Positions 12,871 through 25,300 of a stretch of DNA of 64,000 nt are shown here, one piece after another (position 1 is the stretch's first letter; every line of letters begins with the position of its first letter). Source of the stretch: Stachybotrys elegans (lineage: Eukaryota; Ascomycota; Sordariomycetes; Hypocreales; Stachybotryaceae); the NCBI GenBank assembly GCA_020746835.1, contig JAGPNK010000033.1:1-64000 (forward strand). Direction: 5' to 3'. The notes below the pieces were generated by a model. The model searched no databases, was not told the origin of the DNA, and worked only from the letters and a program-made list of their open reading frames with translations. A program made the position numbers and the translations under genes.

Positions 12871-15800
12871 ACTCTATACTTAGGGAATCTTTTTCTATTA
12901 TAAATAAAGTTTAAAAAGAATTTTATTTAGTATTTCTCTTTTACTATTTTATTTCTTTAACTCTAAATATAGTTCTAAATATTTACTATTCTAAACTACT
13001 TATAATTATTAATTAATTACTTATTTTATAGTACTTTAGTTAAACTATTAGTAATTATATTTATACTTTATTTATATAAAATAAATATTATTTTTCTTTA
13101 AACTTACTTTTTTAACTAATAGTTATATATATTTATATATTTAAGCTTAGTTCTTAGTTTTTTATTATATTTTTTACTAAACTAATTATTTATTAATTAT
13201 TATATATTAAGTATAATTCTAAGCTTTATAATTTAACTTTAAGTTTTACTAATAGCCTTTATTAAAATATTCCTTTCTTTACTATTTAAACTAGTACTAA
13301 TAATTCTATCTCTATTGTTAAAATAGTAATTATATTTTATTTATTTACTCTTTATTTAATTAATTTACTAAATAATTTTATAGTATAAACTTAAGAACTT
13401 TATCTATTTATTATATTATTTATAAAGAATATATTACTATATATTATAAAGTTATTTTTCTTTTAAATTATTAAGTTAAAAACTATATTATATAAAGATA
13501 ATTAAGAGTTTAATTTATTATTTATATATATACTTTACTAGGGTTATTTATATATTAAACTAAATAAAATATAGTAAATATTATATTTAAATAACTTATT
13601 ATTACTATATAGAGTAATAATTTAATTACTTTAGTATACTAATTTATAGTTCTTTAGTTTATAGTTTTATTATTTAATACTAGCTCTATTTTATCTATTA
13701 GAGTTTTATTTAGTCTATTTATAGTATATAGACTATATATTTTCTTTAAATATACTATTTATATAATTTATAATAGTTTATAAGTTTAGTTTTAAATTAT
13801 TTCTATTTTAAAAAACTATTAAAGCTTATTTTTCTTTATAAAGTAGTATTTATACTTTAGAGTAATTACTACTTTCTTTACTTTTAATCTATATAACTTC
13901 TTAAATACTACTATAATATTATTTATATAAAAGAATAAAATTACTTTCCCTTTTATATAATAATATAGTTTATAAGAGATTTATTAATATTCTATTCTTT
14001 AGAAAGTAATTCTAAAGTACTTTTACTATAATAGTAGTATAATTTATAAACTATATAATACTTTTTTAAGTAGTAGAATTTAAGTATTTAATTTAACTTT
14101 CTAGTATTCTAGAGATAGTTATATAAATATATTCTCTAGTAAATCTATATTAATAAATATATTTATTATATTAAACTATAATAATTCTAGATTAAATCTT
14201 ACTATAATAGTTATAATAGTTTAAAATAACTTTTCTATTAGTATTACTATATATATATTCTTTATAATAACCTTTTACTACTAATTCTCTTTAATTATAA
14301 AGTATACTTTATATTTCTTAAAGTAATTATATTTATTATACTTATATATATATATCTATATATAGTTTAAAATCTATAAACTTTAAATTTATAGATTATA
14401 TTTTATAATTTAATTTAAAAGCCTATTTATTTATAGCTTTTTAAATAGTTTTATTCTATCTTTAGGAATTCTTTTTAAATCTATAATTTATTATTCTACT
14501 ATATAAAGTAAAGAGTAAAAATAGATTCTAAATATAAAACTTATATTTATCTATTTTATAAAATATTTCTTAGTTTTATAATTTATTTTATATTTTAGCT
14601 TTCCCTTAACTATATTAACTTTATATTACTTTAGTTAGTATTTTTTTTTAGTTTATATTAATTAAAATTACTTTTATTTTAATAAAGAATACTTAGTAAA
14701 GTACTTTACTATTTCTATTTAAAATTTTATTTCTTTTCTTTTATTAAATCCTTATTTTAATTAAATATATTAAAAAGCTTACTACTAAGCTTTTAAATAG
14801 TATAAAAAATAGTTTAAACTATATTTTAATATACTTAAATACTTCTATCTTTTCTAATACCTTAGTCCCTTTTAGATTATAATTTAAGTCTTTTAATAAA
14901 CTATTAAATAGTAAAGCTAAGGTTTTTAGCTTATCTTTACCTTAAATTAGTTTTTCTACTATATTTATATTCTTAGACTCTATTAAAGCCTTTATTTTTT
15001 TTTAAATCTCTTTTAGTATTTATTTACTAATTATTTTTTTATTTAAGGTTTATTTATACTAAAGAATTCTTTTTTATTAAATATAATATTTTAGTTAAAA
15101 TATATTTTATTTATTATAGAATTCTAAATTCTAAAGATATTTTAGAAATTATATTCTACTAAATATTCTATTTATACTTTTAAAATAGTTTAAAAAAAAT
15201 ATTTTTTCTTTTTTTATATTACTTTAGTTATTATAAATACCTTATATTTATATACTTTAAAATATATTATATATAGTTTATTTTACCTTTTATACTTTAT
15301 ATTTTAAAAAAGAATATTTTATATAAAGTTTTTTACTTTAAACTCTATTTTAGAATTTAATTAAGTAAATAAACTACTATTCTAACTATTTTTAGCTATA
15401 AATCTATTAATAAACCACTATTTATTACTAAAAGCCTTACTTTCTTTTTTACTATTTCTCTAGAATATTTACTAGAGCTATTCTATTATTAAATATATAG
15501 TATATAAGGTTTTATATTAATTGCTTTTTAGTTAATTTAATTATAAACTTAAATTACTTTTAGTAGTTTAGTAATTTATTATTTATTTTAATAGTTTTAA
15601 CCTTTATATTATACCTTTATTCTATTATTTAGAATAAATAGCTTAATATAGTAATTAAGCTATTCTTCTTATACTTTATAAAGTAAAAGTTCTAGATAAA
15701 ACTAGTCTTTCTATTTATTATAATTATATATAAAATATATTCTTTAATATTTAATAAGTAATTATAAAAATTAAATAAAAGTATTTTTTTAAATTTTATT

Positions 15801-17705
15801 TCTTTATTCTATACTTTATAGTATTTTTATCTTTTTATTTTCTTTATTTTATATATATTATACTTTACTATAGTTAGACTTTTAATTTTAGTATTAATAG
15901 TATTATTTACTAAATATTTAACTACTCTAGGCCTAGAATATTCTAAATAATAATACTATTTAATTACTTTTACTTAGTTTAGGCTTTTATTAGTCTATAA
16001 ATTATATTATAGTCTATTTACTATAAATATAACTTAAATAGTACTTTTAGACTTATAATTTAAAATATACTAATTATAATAAATTTTTAATTAATATAAG
16101 GTCTATCTATTTTAATATTAAATAATATTATTTCTATTTTACTAATTTTACTAATATTTATATTATTAAATTCTATATAAAAAGACTAAATTTATATCTA
16201 TTTATAAATAGTAAACTATATTTTTAAATATAATAATTTAAAGCTTATCTTAGAGATTTTATACTTTTAAATTAATATTATTATATTTAAGAATTAGTAT
16301 TTTAAAGAAGTCTATATATATAAACTTATTAAGTAAAGTAGTTTCTAGCTTTTTAAAGTAAATAATCTTATTAAATAAGTATAATATAATACCTAAGTCT
16401 AGTATATATAAGTTCTATAAGTGGTATTTACTATTTAAAGTTATAAATACTACTATAGGGTTTTTAATATAAGTTTAAAATATTAGTCATTAAGGTATTA
16501 TCTCTATTAAACTTAAGTTTTCCTTTTTTAATTAGTTATATAAGTCTTAAACCTTAAAATTAGCTTTAAGCTAGTTATTTTAAGCCTTTATATTTTTATC
16601 TCTTTACTTAAAGTACTTAGATATAGATTCTAGAAATACTAGCTAATAGCTCTTACTATTTAAAGTTATATATTTCTTTCTATAGAGCTTATAAATTCCC
16701 TTTTCTTTTTAAACTAACTTAAATTATTTACTCTTGCTTTTTCCCTTTTTAAAGTAAAAAAACTCCTTTTACTTTTTAAAATTATCTTTTAAATCTTAAT
16801 ATATTAGTTTAAAGATATCTCTTTCTATCTATTTCTTATTTTAATTTTAAAATAGTAATTAAAAGAATTAAATATCTTCTTTAAAGTATAAAGTAAATTA
16901 GACTAGAAGGTATATTTTATTTATAATCTTGCTTTTATATTAGCTCTACTTAATTTATAAAAAGGTTTTAAAGTAATAGTTTAAATTATATTATAAATTC
17001 TTAAATTAAATCTTAAGTTCTTTTACTTCTAGTACTTTTTAATATTATATTTATATATTATTTACTTCTAGCTTATAATCTATTTTTTCTAGTTAGTTTT
17101 ATATTATATTTCTTTACTTAGTACTTTAAAATACTATTTCTAAGCTTATTTTATTTTAATATAGTATAGACTAACTTTTTTATTAAGCTAGTCTAGAATA
17201 TTTTAAATTTCCTTTATTTTTTTATTATACTAGGCTAAATCTATTTAATAGAGACTTATTTCTATCTTTAGAATTTTATATTTTTAATTATCTATTTAAA
17301 AACTATAATTTAAGCTTTTACTTTCTAATTAAAGGCTTAGAGTTATGCTTTCTATTTTAGCTATAGTTATTACCTTTATATATAGTCTTATAAGTTAGGC
17401 CTCTTTTTATTAAGCCTTATAGCTTAGTAAAACTAATTATTTTAATTTCTTTACTTATTATTTCTTAAAGTTAGAGAGATTAGCTAGTTAATCTAGCTAA
17501 TTTATTTCTTTTACTATTAGCTTTATAAAGTAGTTATATTTAAAGATATTCTAATTCTTAGAATTATTTAAAAGGTATTACTTTATATTAATTAGTAGAG
17601 ATATTATATAATTAGTTACTTTATTAGCTATAATTTAATTCTTAATTTTAAGGATTAATTTAATAGTTATAGCTATTAAATTCTAATAATTCTAAGACTT
17701 TTAAT

Positions 17706-17948
17706 TATTAAACTATAGAGTACTTTTAATTAATTAAATTATATTTAATTAACTATTTACTTTATAAACTACTCTTTTTTTTTAAATAGCCTTATATATA
17801 TATATATATTTAATTAGGTTTAAACTAGTTATATAATATATATTTATTTATTCTATACTTCTATTTACCATTTTAGCACTTATATTTATATTATATATAT
17901 TATAAGTCTAGTATACCTTTTAACCTTAACCTAAGGTATAATTTAATA
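17706..17948 (-). repeat. LTR of copia-type element (5' LTR in element orientation)
   Basis: This is the right copy of the outer LTR pair, 243 bp, matching 857-1097. The relic protease frame lies about 1.3 kb inside it on the minus strand, as expected for the 5' side of the element. Confidence 0.75.
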
Positions 17949-18993
17949 TTACCTATAGCTTAATTACTTAGTTAGTTAGCTACTCTATATAAGTAGCTTA
18001 ATAATAGCCTTATTATTATTTCTCTTTACTATTTATAACTATATTAGTTACTAGAGTACTAAATACTATCTCTACTATTTATTTACTTTTTACTACTTAT
18101 ACTCTATATTATATACTCTTTTCCTTATTATTAAAATACTAAAGATATTTCTAAATTAAATCTATTTATTAAATAACTTACTAAGGCTATATATAGTTAA
18201 ATATAAATAAGTTTATTTATTTTAAAAGATTTTTAAGAAATAGTATTACTTATAGTTTATATTAATAAACTATACTTTTTAAGCTTTTTAAAAGGCTTTT
18301 AAATTATTTTAATTTAAATTATTAGAAAATAAAGAATAAAAAGAGAGAATTCTTTTCTAAAGTAATTAAATATTTCTAGCTTAAAAAATAGCTAAATACT
18401 AAAGAAATAACTTTTAAAAATAAACCTTAATAAACTATTTATTATATTACTTAGTAAAGAGATTTAAATATTTTAAATTATATAAAGCCTAAATAATATT
18501 TAATATATTTTTAATTTATAAATAGAAAACTCTATTTTACCTTATTAATTATATTACTATTAGTCTATTTATAATTATATTTATAACTATAGTCTCTATA
18601 GTATATAGTTAAAGCTTTAATATAGTTTCTAAAATATAAATAGTTAAGTGTATTTATAAAAGGGTTAGACTTACTATATAATAGGCAATTAGGCATTTAT
18701 ATTACCTATTTAACTTTAGTATAACTAAAAGAAAACACTTACTATCTCCCCTTAAGTAGCCTTTACTCTATACTTAAGAGAGTTATAATCTATTATATAA
18801 TATTAATTTACCTATAGCTCGGCTACTTAGCTAGTTAGCTACCCTATATATAAAGGCAGCTTAATAATAGCCTTATTATTATTTTTCTTTACTATTTATA
18901 ACTATATTAATTACTAGAGTATTAAATACTATCTCTACTATTTATTTACTTTTTACTACTTATACTCTATACTATATACTCTTTTCCTTATTA
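17949..18993. mobile_element. Small LTR-flanked element (TRIM-like), 1045 bp
   Basis: Direct repeats of 182 and 186 bp (17949-18130 and 18808-18993) start ttacctatagct and end cttttccttatta. They enclose about 680 bp that match repeat B at 12285-12870. Possible target copies taata stand at 17944-17948 and 18994-18998, but such a 5-mer is weak evidence in AT-rich DNA. The interior is far too short for gag-pol, so this is either a terminal-repeat-in-miniature element or an internally deleted one. Confidence 0.6.
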
Positions 18994-19126
18994 TAATATT
19001 AATTATATTAGAAAGGTCCTAATATATTCTCTATAAAATTTATAGTATTAGAGTTAGAGAGAGTTTTAGCTATAAAATAGATAGCTATTTAGTTAAAAGG
19101 GGGTGGCTATTTAGTTATAGACTATC

Positions 19127-19220
19127 TATTAATTTAATACTATCTTTATTATTAGAGGGAGCCTCCTTGAAGTCGCTAGTCTATATCCTATTAGGGCATA
19201 CAAACGGGAAATCCCATATT
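19127..19220 (+). repeat. Family-A terminal repeat, right-end orientation, partly RIP-changed
   Basis: It matches 32692-32787 and 44553-44648. The first part (tattaatttaatactatctt) corresponds to tattgatctgatatcgtctt in the other copies with C-to-T changes. The rest (tgaagtcgctagtctatatc, then aacgggaaatccca) is nearly intact. The copy straddles the edge of the RIP compartment. Confidence 0.75.
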
Positions 19221-20750
19221 TAAGGCTGAATAAAGTTAGTAATGCTTTCATACCTCAGTTTATATTTGTTGCATGGATTGGTGCTCTAAGTGGCGACCAT
19301 CTGGACAATGCCGAGCTTTCCTTAGAACCGGGATGCTGCTCCGATCATGGCTTTCGCGATTCGTCAGGGATCTTGTAGCATCGCGGACTCACAGCCCTTG
19401 CGATAAGGTAACTGCTACATGAACTTTGAAAAAGCACGTATCACCACTAGTCACAAGAGGTATGAGTCAGTCATCCACTTGTAGAAGCTGGCGCGGACGT
19501 TTTGGTCATGTTCATCAATGCCTGTTGATCAAACGCCGATATTTCGAACTACATTGCTAGGTTGAGCCGAAAAGAGAACACGATCGTGACCCGCTCGGCT
19601 CCTTGTCCCTTTTTATCCCCATGGGGGTTTCCGGACAGGAGTGCTAGATAGTATCCCCGGTTGTGGGATTTCCCGATCCTGTACCCCAACCAGATATCGC
19701 AATTGGTCGGAAGCTTCCGTCATGATGCCACCATGACGGTGAGGGCAACGTATCAGAAGGCATTTTCCGGAGGATTTGGTCAGGCGATATCAACAGTACC
19801 CCGGCAGGAATTGAGACTATCGAAAACCGGAATATACGAATGTACCTACGCGGGAATGGAGGGTTCCACCCACTCCCCTTGGATAATTTAGGGGCAGATC
19901 AGTAGATCAGTGTGACCATCAGCGGACACCGGCTGTGATGTGATTTGTCTGTGATGCCGATGCCGATCGTTTTCCTTGAGGCTACGCTTGGATTTTGTCA
20001 TGAAGCGTAGCCTAGTAAATGGGGCTCGCAGCCTAAGAAACCAACGGCTCACGCTTGGCCTGTTACATAGGTGCGTTGACTATTGCCAAGTCCTGACATC
20101 CATTACTCACTCGACCGCACCGCGCGGCAACTGACTACTAGTGCTGGCTGCTATCTGCGGGAACGTGGCTCGTGCTTGCTTCCTTGCACGGATTTGCATC
20201 CGGCGCGCTCCTCATACATGGAAATCAAGGAACAGACTATTCTTTTCCTGGCGTTCCAAGGGGTACATGGGTATAGTCACCTACTGCATATGGGCCTTTA
20301 GACTTGATAAGGATTATAAATCCGGCGTTACAGAGGTACTAACTAGTACAAGGCGGCATTTCCATCCCGGTGCCTTTCCCCTAGTTGGTATGCAGCTCGG
20401 ATGTATCCTTTGAATTCAACTACCGACAGTTGCCATCCCTATCGCAAAGCGGATCAGGTGGAAGACGGACGCCAGGGCTGCCTTGTTAACGCGAAGACTT
20501 TGAAGGCGGGGTAAGATGTGGGATTTCCCGGTCCTATGCCCCTGGTGAACAGATCGGTGACTTTGAGGAGGCCTCCTCCAATGAAGGAGTGGTTTGCTCA
20601 TGTAGACCAAGTTTCAACATTGGGTAGAGAGGAGCTCTAGTAACTTTAATCCATCACAGGGATGTTGATGAGGCAGAACGAGATCCACCGTACAAACTTA
20701 GGCCTGTCATTATGCTCCGTGGCGAAGATCCCGAGACAATCGATATCTAA
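19221..20750. other. Gene-free transition zone with repeat ends
   Basis: Base composition returns to normal here, but I find no convincing gene. The short frames at 19661, 20083, 20141 and 20416 lack recognisable domains, and two of them overlap terminal repeats. Two left-end copies of the family-A repeat (about 19662-19715 and 20517-20580) suggest transposon debris. Otherwise I see nothing in it. Confidence 0.6.
20517..20580 (-). repeat. Family-A terminal repeat, left-end orientation
   Basis: It starts gatgtgggatttcccggtcc and continues to gtgactttgaggaggcc. This is the reverse complement of the right-end form seen at 44580-44648. A weaker left-end copy of about 50 bp begins at 19662 (tgtgggatttcccgatcctg). 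No partner right end lies nearby, so both are solo ends. Confidence 0.7.
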
Positions 20751-21001
20751 GCTTGTATGACTCCACAAGGCAGAGCTATATCATCACACAAAGTATAAGT
20801 AGGGCTGTTGTAGTCGTGATAATCCTTCTCGCTATCAACTGTTCTTCCATATCTTCCAGTGCTGGCACTGCTCATAAGGATTACTACCAGTCTTTGGCAT
20901 TTGCTCTTCCCTCGGGACCTTGTCTTTGGTCTCCTATTCTTCTTTCTTTCCAAAGTCACCAAACCCTACTTTGGAGGCTCACAACTCCTCCATCTTCGTT
21001 T

Positions 21002-22646
21002 ATGATGCCGCCAATCATCATCATCCCAGTGGCAGGTGTCGCCGTGGCATATCTTTTCCTTCGATTTCTCGCCTACATAACATATGACCCCAGGCAGCCA
21101 CCGCCAGTGAATGGCGTTGTTCCTTTCATAAGCCCTCTCATCGGAATGATTACAGAAAATGGTGGCTTCTACCTTCGCATGTGGTATGTTCAACCCCAAT
21201 TCACCAGTCTTGATAGCGCTTTGTTACTAATGATTCTGTGGTTGCAGGAATGAACATAAACTTCCTATTTACACTCTTCGTGTGCCTGGACCACCTATAT
21301 ACGTTGTCAACTCACTGGCCGTTTGCCAACGCATCAATCGCCATATAATGACTGTTGCCTTTTCTCCCGTCCAGATCAGGGCTTGCGAGAAGGCGATTGG
21401 AGTTGGCGAGAAAGGCATGGAGATCCTTTCAGATGATAGGCATCTTGAGAAAGATGGCTATCTGAGAGGATTTCCATCGTCTTCCACCCCGGCTACGGCT
21501 CCAGGGCCAGGTCTGGATGCACTGAGTAGTGCAGCCGTAGCCACATTTGCGACGTCAACGGACCAACTTTCATCCACAGGTAGATCTACTGTTGATCTGT
21601 ATCAGTGGATTTGCCACCAGATTCTCGCCGCAACCACTGAAGCAACATACGGTCCTCACAACCCTTTCCGGGATGCCAAGATTGCACAAGCTTGGTTTGA
21701 CTTCGAGCCGACTATTATGACGCTGATAATAGATGTCCTGCCCAAGGTCTTTTTGTGGCGGGGCTTACACGCGCGAAGCTCTATGGTCGATGCTTTGAAC
21801 GACTATCTCGAGAAGGACCAACACCAAGAAGGCTCTCTTTTCGTACAGCTTCGTCGACAACGGAACATTGAATTTGGGCTCAGTGTTAGAGATTCGGCTC
21901 ATACCGAGCTCGGGCAGATCGCAGCGGGGATGCTCAACACGGCTCCCACGACATTTTGGCTAATTTGGACAGTTCTGTCCGACCCCATCATCCTACGGGA
22001 CTGCCGAGAAGAGGCGGAAGCATTGGTAAAGGTTGAGGATGGAACCTACACTATTGACCTCGCTCAGGTCAGAACTGCCTGCCCTATTATGCTATCCACT
22101 TGGCAAGAAACGCTGCGTTTCCACGGAATAAGTCCTTCTCCCCGCCTCATCAAGGAAGATACAATGGTGGACAACTTTCTGCTCAAGAAGGGAGCTACGC
22201 TGCTCATGCCCAGTGGAACAGTACACACCGACAAGACCATCTGGGGTCCCGACGCGAACATGTTTGATCACAAGCGATTCCTGAAATCAGAGAGCAGAAC
22301 AGGTCAACCTGCTACTTCTGCTTTCCGCGGATTCGGCAGTGGCCACGTCATTTGCCCGGGCCGTCATTTCGCCACAACCGAAGCATTAGCTCTTCTTACG
22401 TTAATGCTTGTCAGGTTCGATGTGCTGCCAGCAGGAGGAAAATGGATCACGCCTAAGAAGCACATGTCTATAGATAGGGCGTCCCCATTGCCTATTGGCG
22501 ACACCAAGGTGGAGGTGATCCCACGGAATAGGCACAAGTGGCGTGTTCTGTTTTCCAGGAACAATTCTGGTCTGGACATCGCTGGGACTGACGGCAATGA
22601 TGGTAGCGAAGGCGCTTTGAATCATAAGATGCCAGATAGGGCATAG
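21002..22646 (+). CDS. Cytochrome P450 monooxygenase, CYP7/CYP8-like I-helix
   Basis: Heme-thiolate monooxygenase, 526 aa, in two exons (21002-21183 and 21248-22646); the intron has a GTATGT donor and a TTGCAG acceptor. The N-terminus (MMPPIIIIPVAGVAVAYLFL) is a membrane anchor followed by a Pro-rich hinge, placing the enzyme on the ER. The K-helix ExxR is ETLR. The heme loop is FRGFGSGHVICPGRH, with Cys about residue 430 as thiolate ligand. The I-helix reads GMLNTAPTTFW instead of the usual acid-Thr pair. This resembles the CYP7/CYP8 group (sterol 7-alpha-hydroxylase and prostacyclin-synthase-like), which has an Asn-Thr-x-Pro stretch there. The substrate is unknown. The C-terminal 30 residues look like a variable tail. 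The ATG at 21005 is an equal alternative start. It is the first gene after the RIP compartment. Confidence 0.9.
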
Positions 22647-23090
22647 ATGTATGGATCATTGCTTTCAGTGGCCCTTGTCGCTGGCGACGGTGGAATGGTT
22701 TAAGATGGTCACATATCTCTAGGATCACTGTTTATCTTTCCGGTCAATTCCAATTCCAATGCTTGTTCTAATGTGCCGCTACCTAACCGAAGCAATATCA
22801 AGAGCAAAGAAGCAATTAAATACACCAGCACACGACATGGAAGCATAGGGGTCGGCATGATCACTCAAGCCTGATAAATCGTATCATGGACCACACCGCA
22901 TCTCGTGTAACGTCCATGACTGGATGGAGACATTTGAATCCCTGCATTTATTGCTTTTGGACGATAATGCTAAGAGTCATATCAAATCAATGCTACTATA
23001 TTGATCCTGGCTGGCCGGATCACCCTTATCCGTAACCAGCTTCCCTTTTGAGTTTACCTTGGCAAAGATCGACATTCAATACACCGCATA

Positions 23091-23343
23091 TCCCATTGAG
23101 TGTGCTAAGGGAGCTCTGTGGTCACTAACAGGGATACCAGCCAATGAGTTTTGAATTAATAAGAGGTACTTGTTATATAGTAGCTATTTTACTCTAGATT
23201 AAGTACTGCACACTACCTCAAAACTATAGACACTTTTACTTCTCGTTTATTCTAAGCTGCTAAGGTAGCTAGCTTGTACGTGGGGGCTAAGTAAGCAGGT
23301 GTGGGGCAGATACAAGAGAGCTCCCTTAGCACACTCAAGGGGA
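23091..23343. mobile_element. 253-bp MITE with TA target duplication
   Basis: About 27-bp inverted ends (left TCCCATTGAGTGTGCTAAGG, right its near reverse complement, both continuing GAGCTCT) enclose an AT-rich centre. TA dinucleotides flank it at 23089-23090 and 23344-23345, as expected of Tc1/mariner-type insertion. There is no coding capacity. It occupies the P450-amidase gap (22647-23529), which is otherwise featureless. Confidence 0.8.
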
Positions 23344-23529
23344 TATTGCTTAGAATTTGGGCCCCCGTACCCGGCGGATGTCCGTCTCCGAGCGGTGCCG
23401 CGTCATTTGGATAAATCGATGATTCACTTCTTGATTCTCACATCTCAACCAATTTGGCTGACCGCAACCAATACGCACCTGCTGCAACTCCCACTCGGCT
23501 CCCAGCAAACGTGATTTCGTGCCATCGTG

Positions 23530-25300
23530 ATGATTATTCCCCGTGTGGCATTCGCAGCATTGGTTGTGTGGTTAGGCTGGACAGGCGAAGGCTTCTGTGC
23601 TACAGGTACGTGACTATGCGAGAGCCTACCCGCCGCCCCATGATTAGCTGAGAAATTGCCCTAGTCAATGGACAGGAATTTCCCAGCCTCATCAATGTAA
23701 CTATTGATGAGCTCCAGGAAGGGCTGGAGAGTGGCCTCTTCACGTCCGTTGACCTGGTCAAGACGTACATTGCGCGCATCAGCGAGGTCAATGATGAGTT
23801 CAACGCGGTTATCGAGATCAACCCAGATGCTGTCGACATTGCCGGAGAGCTGGACGCACGCCGTGCCAATGGATCCACGTACGGCCCCATGCACGGTATT
23901 CCGATTCTCATCAAGGACAATATTGCTACGAATGATGGTATGAATAACACGGCAGGGTCGTTTGCCCTGCTTGGAGCAAAAGTACCACAAGACAGCTTTG
24001 TGGCGCAGAAGCTCAGAGAGGCGGGAGCCATCATCCTCGGGAAAAGCAATTTGAGTCAATGGGCAAACTTCCGAAGCACCAACAGCTCCAATGGATGGTC
24101 TGCGAATGGAGGACAGGTGAAGGGAGCATATTATCCTAATATGGACCCTAGTGGCAGCTCAAGCGGGAGCGGTGTTGCGTCGGCTTTGGGTCTGGCCTTG
24201 GCCTCACTAGGCACAGAAGTACGTAGGATGGGAGAAACCAAATGGAACTCGTACTGACTTACAAGCAGACATCTGGATCCATCATCTCGCCTGCTATCAG
24301 GAGCAACCTGGTCGGCATCAAACCGACTGTGGGCCTCACATCACGACATCTGGTCATTCCCATCAGTGAGCACCAAGACACTGTGGGACCCATGGCTCGG
24401 ACCGTCAAGGACGCTGCCGTGATTCTCCAGTCCATTGCTGGAAAGGACCTCAATGATAACTACACGCATGTCATCCCCAATGACGGGCAGATTCCCGACT
24501 ACGTCGCTGCATGTGACCCCAACGCGCTGAAAAAGGCCCGAATAGGTGTTCCTTTCAACATCCTGGCTCCAATCACCGACGCCGAGATGCTCGGGTACCT
24601 GGAGGCAGTCGATCTGATGTTTTCTGAAGGTGCCGAAATTGTCGATGCAAACTTCAGCATTCCGAACCCAGTGACGAGCGGGACAATCTTGCAAGCAGAT
24701 TTCACGACTAACTTGGCACAATACTTCGATCAGCTGACGCACAACCCGAATAATATCACGAATCTCGAAGACCTACGCGAGTTCACTGCGACGTTCTCAG
24801 AAGAAGAGTACCCAGATAGAAACACCGCCATCTGGGACTCCAGTATTGCCCTGGGCTTCAACAACTCAGACATTAGATTCTGGGAAGCTTACCAACAAGA
24901 CTATATGACGCTTGGAGAAGGCGGTATTCTGGGCGCAGTGAACCGAACAGGGGTTGACGCTATTGTCATGCCGGCAAGCTGGTCCGCGGGGCGAGCTGCC
25001 CTCGTCGGCTCTCCTATCATCACCGTGCCTTTTGGATTCTGGCCAGCAGACACACCAGTCCAGACCAACTCGAGAGGCCTCGTAACAAGAGGACCCAACT
25101 TTCCGTATGTTTGCATGTGATGACTTTCTGGACCTAGCTGACAAGATCTTAGCTTTGGCGTAGCATTCTTGGGTGGCTTGTGGTCTGAGGAGAAGTTAAT
25201 TAGCCTGGCGTATGCATTTGAGCAAAAGACGATGGCTCGAACGAGATTACAACCTTACAGGGTACCTCAAGTAGAGCTGGGGGATGTTTTAGGATTTTGA
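23530..25300 (+). CDS. Secreted amidase (amidase-signature family)
   Basis: Hydrolase of amide bonds, 537 aa, in four exons (23530-23605, 23665-24218, 24269-25104, 25153-25300). All junctions are GT-AG and keep the frame. An N-terminal signal peptide (MIIPRVAFAALVVWLGWTGE, cleavage after about residue 24) indicates secretion or vacuolar delivery. The Ser-cisSer-Lys triad is visible: Lys about 109 in IPILIKDN, cis-Ser about 190 in the DPSGSSSGSG loop, and nucleophile Ser about 214 in GTETSGSI, which is assembled across intron 2. The last exon adds the conserved FGVAFLGGLWSEEKLISLAY tail. Similar fungal proteins are annotated as glutamyl-tRNA amidotransferase A-like, but the signal peptide and isolated gene argue against a role in tRNA amidation. 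The substrate is unknown. Confidence 0.9.

Larger units (their letters stand above)
857..17948 (-). mobile_element. Degenerate Ty1/copia-type retrotransposon, interrupted by later insertions
   Basis: Two direct repeats of about 242 bp (857-1097 and 17706-17948) match closely over their length. Each begins tattaaactatagag and ends in a run close to its own inverted start, as LTRs do. On the minus strand near 16260-16430 a decayed reading frame gives YILDLGIILYLFNK followed by a KKLETTLLNK-like stretch. This fits the copia-type retropepsin DSGA region with a few transition-derived changes. The internal region is split by the gypsy-type element at 2884-11721. No matching target duplication was found, partly because another element sits at the right edge. 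I did not locate integrase or reverse transcriptase motifs, so the copia assignment rests on the protease region. Confidence 0.65.
1..19130. repeat. AT-rich, RIP-degraded repeat compartment
   Basis: This block is composed almost entirely of A and T with TA-rich runs and stop codons in all frames. No open reading frame of 60 codons occurs in it, whereas the rest of the window has many. The two copies of each long repeat differ mainly by C/T and G/A transitions, which is the signature of repeat-induced point mutation in ascomycetes. It contains at least three nested LTR-type elements, listed separately. Stretches 1-856, 11727-12285 and 12900-16250 are equally degenerate and I cannot assign them beyond retroelement remnants. 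I see no functional host gene here. Confidence 0.93.

Noticed and set aside
1..19130. Possible centromere or telomere-proximal block
   Set aside because: AT-rich RIP blocks can be either, but no telomere repeat is present and nothing in the sequence alone identifies a centromere.
19661..19891. 76-codon plus-strand frame near the repeat edge
   Set aside because: It begins inside a family-A terminal repeat and has no domain or splice partner; likely chance.
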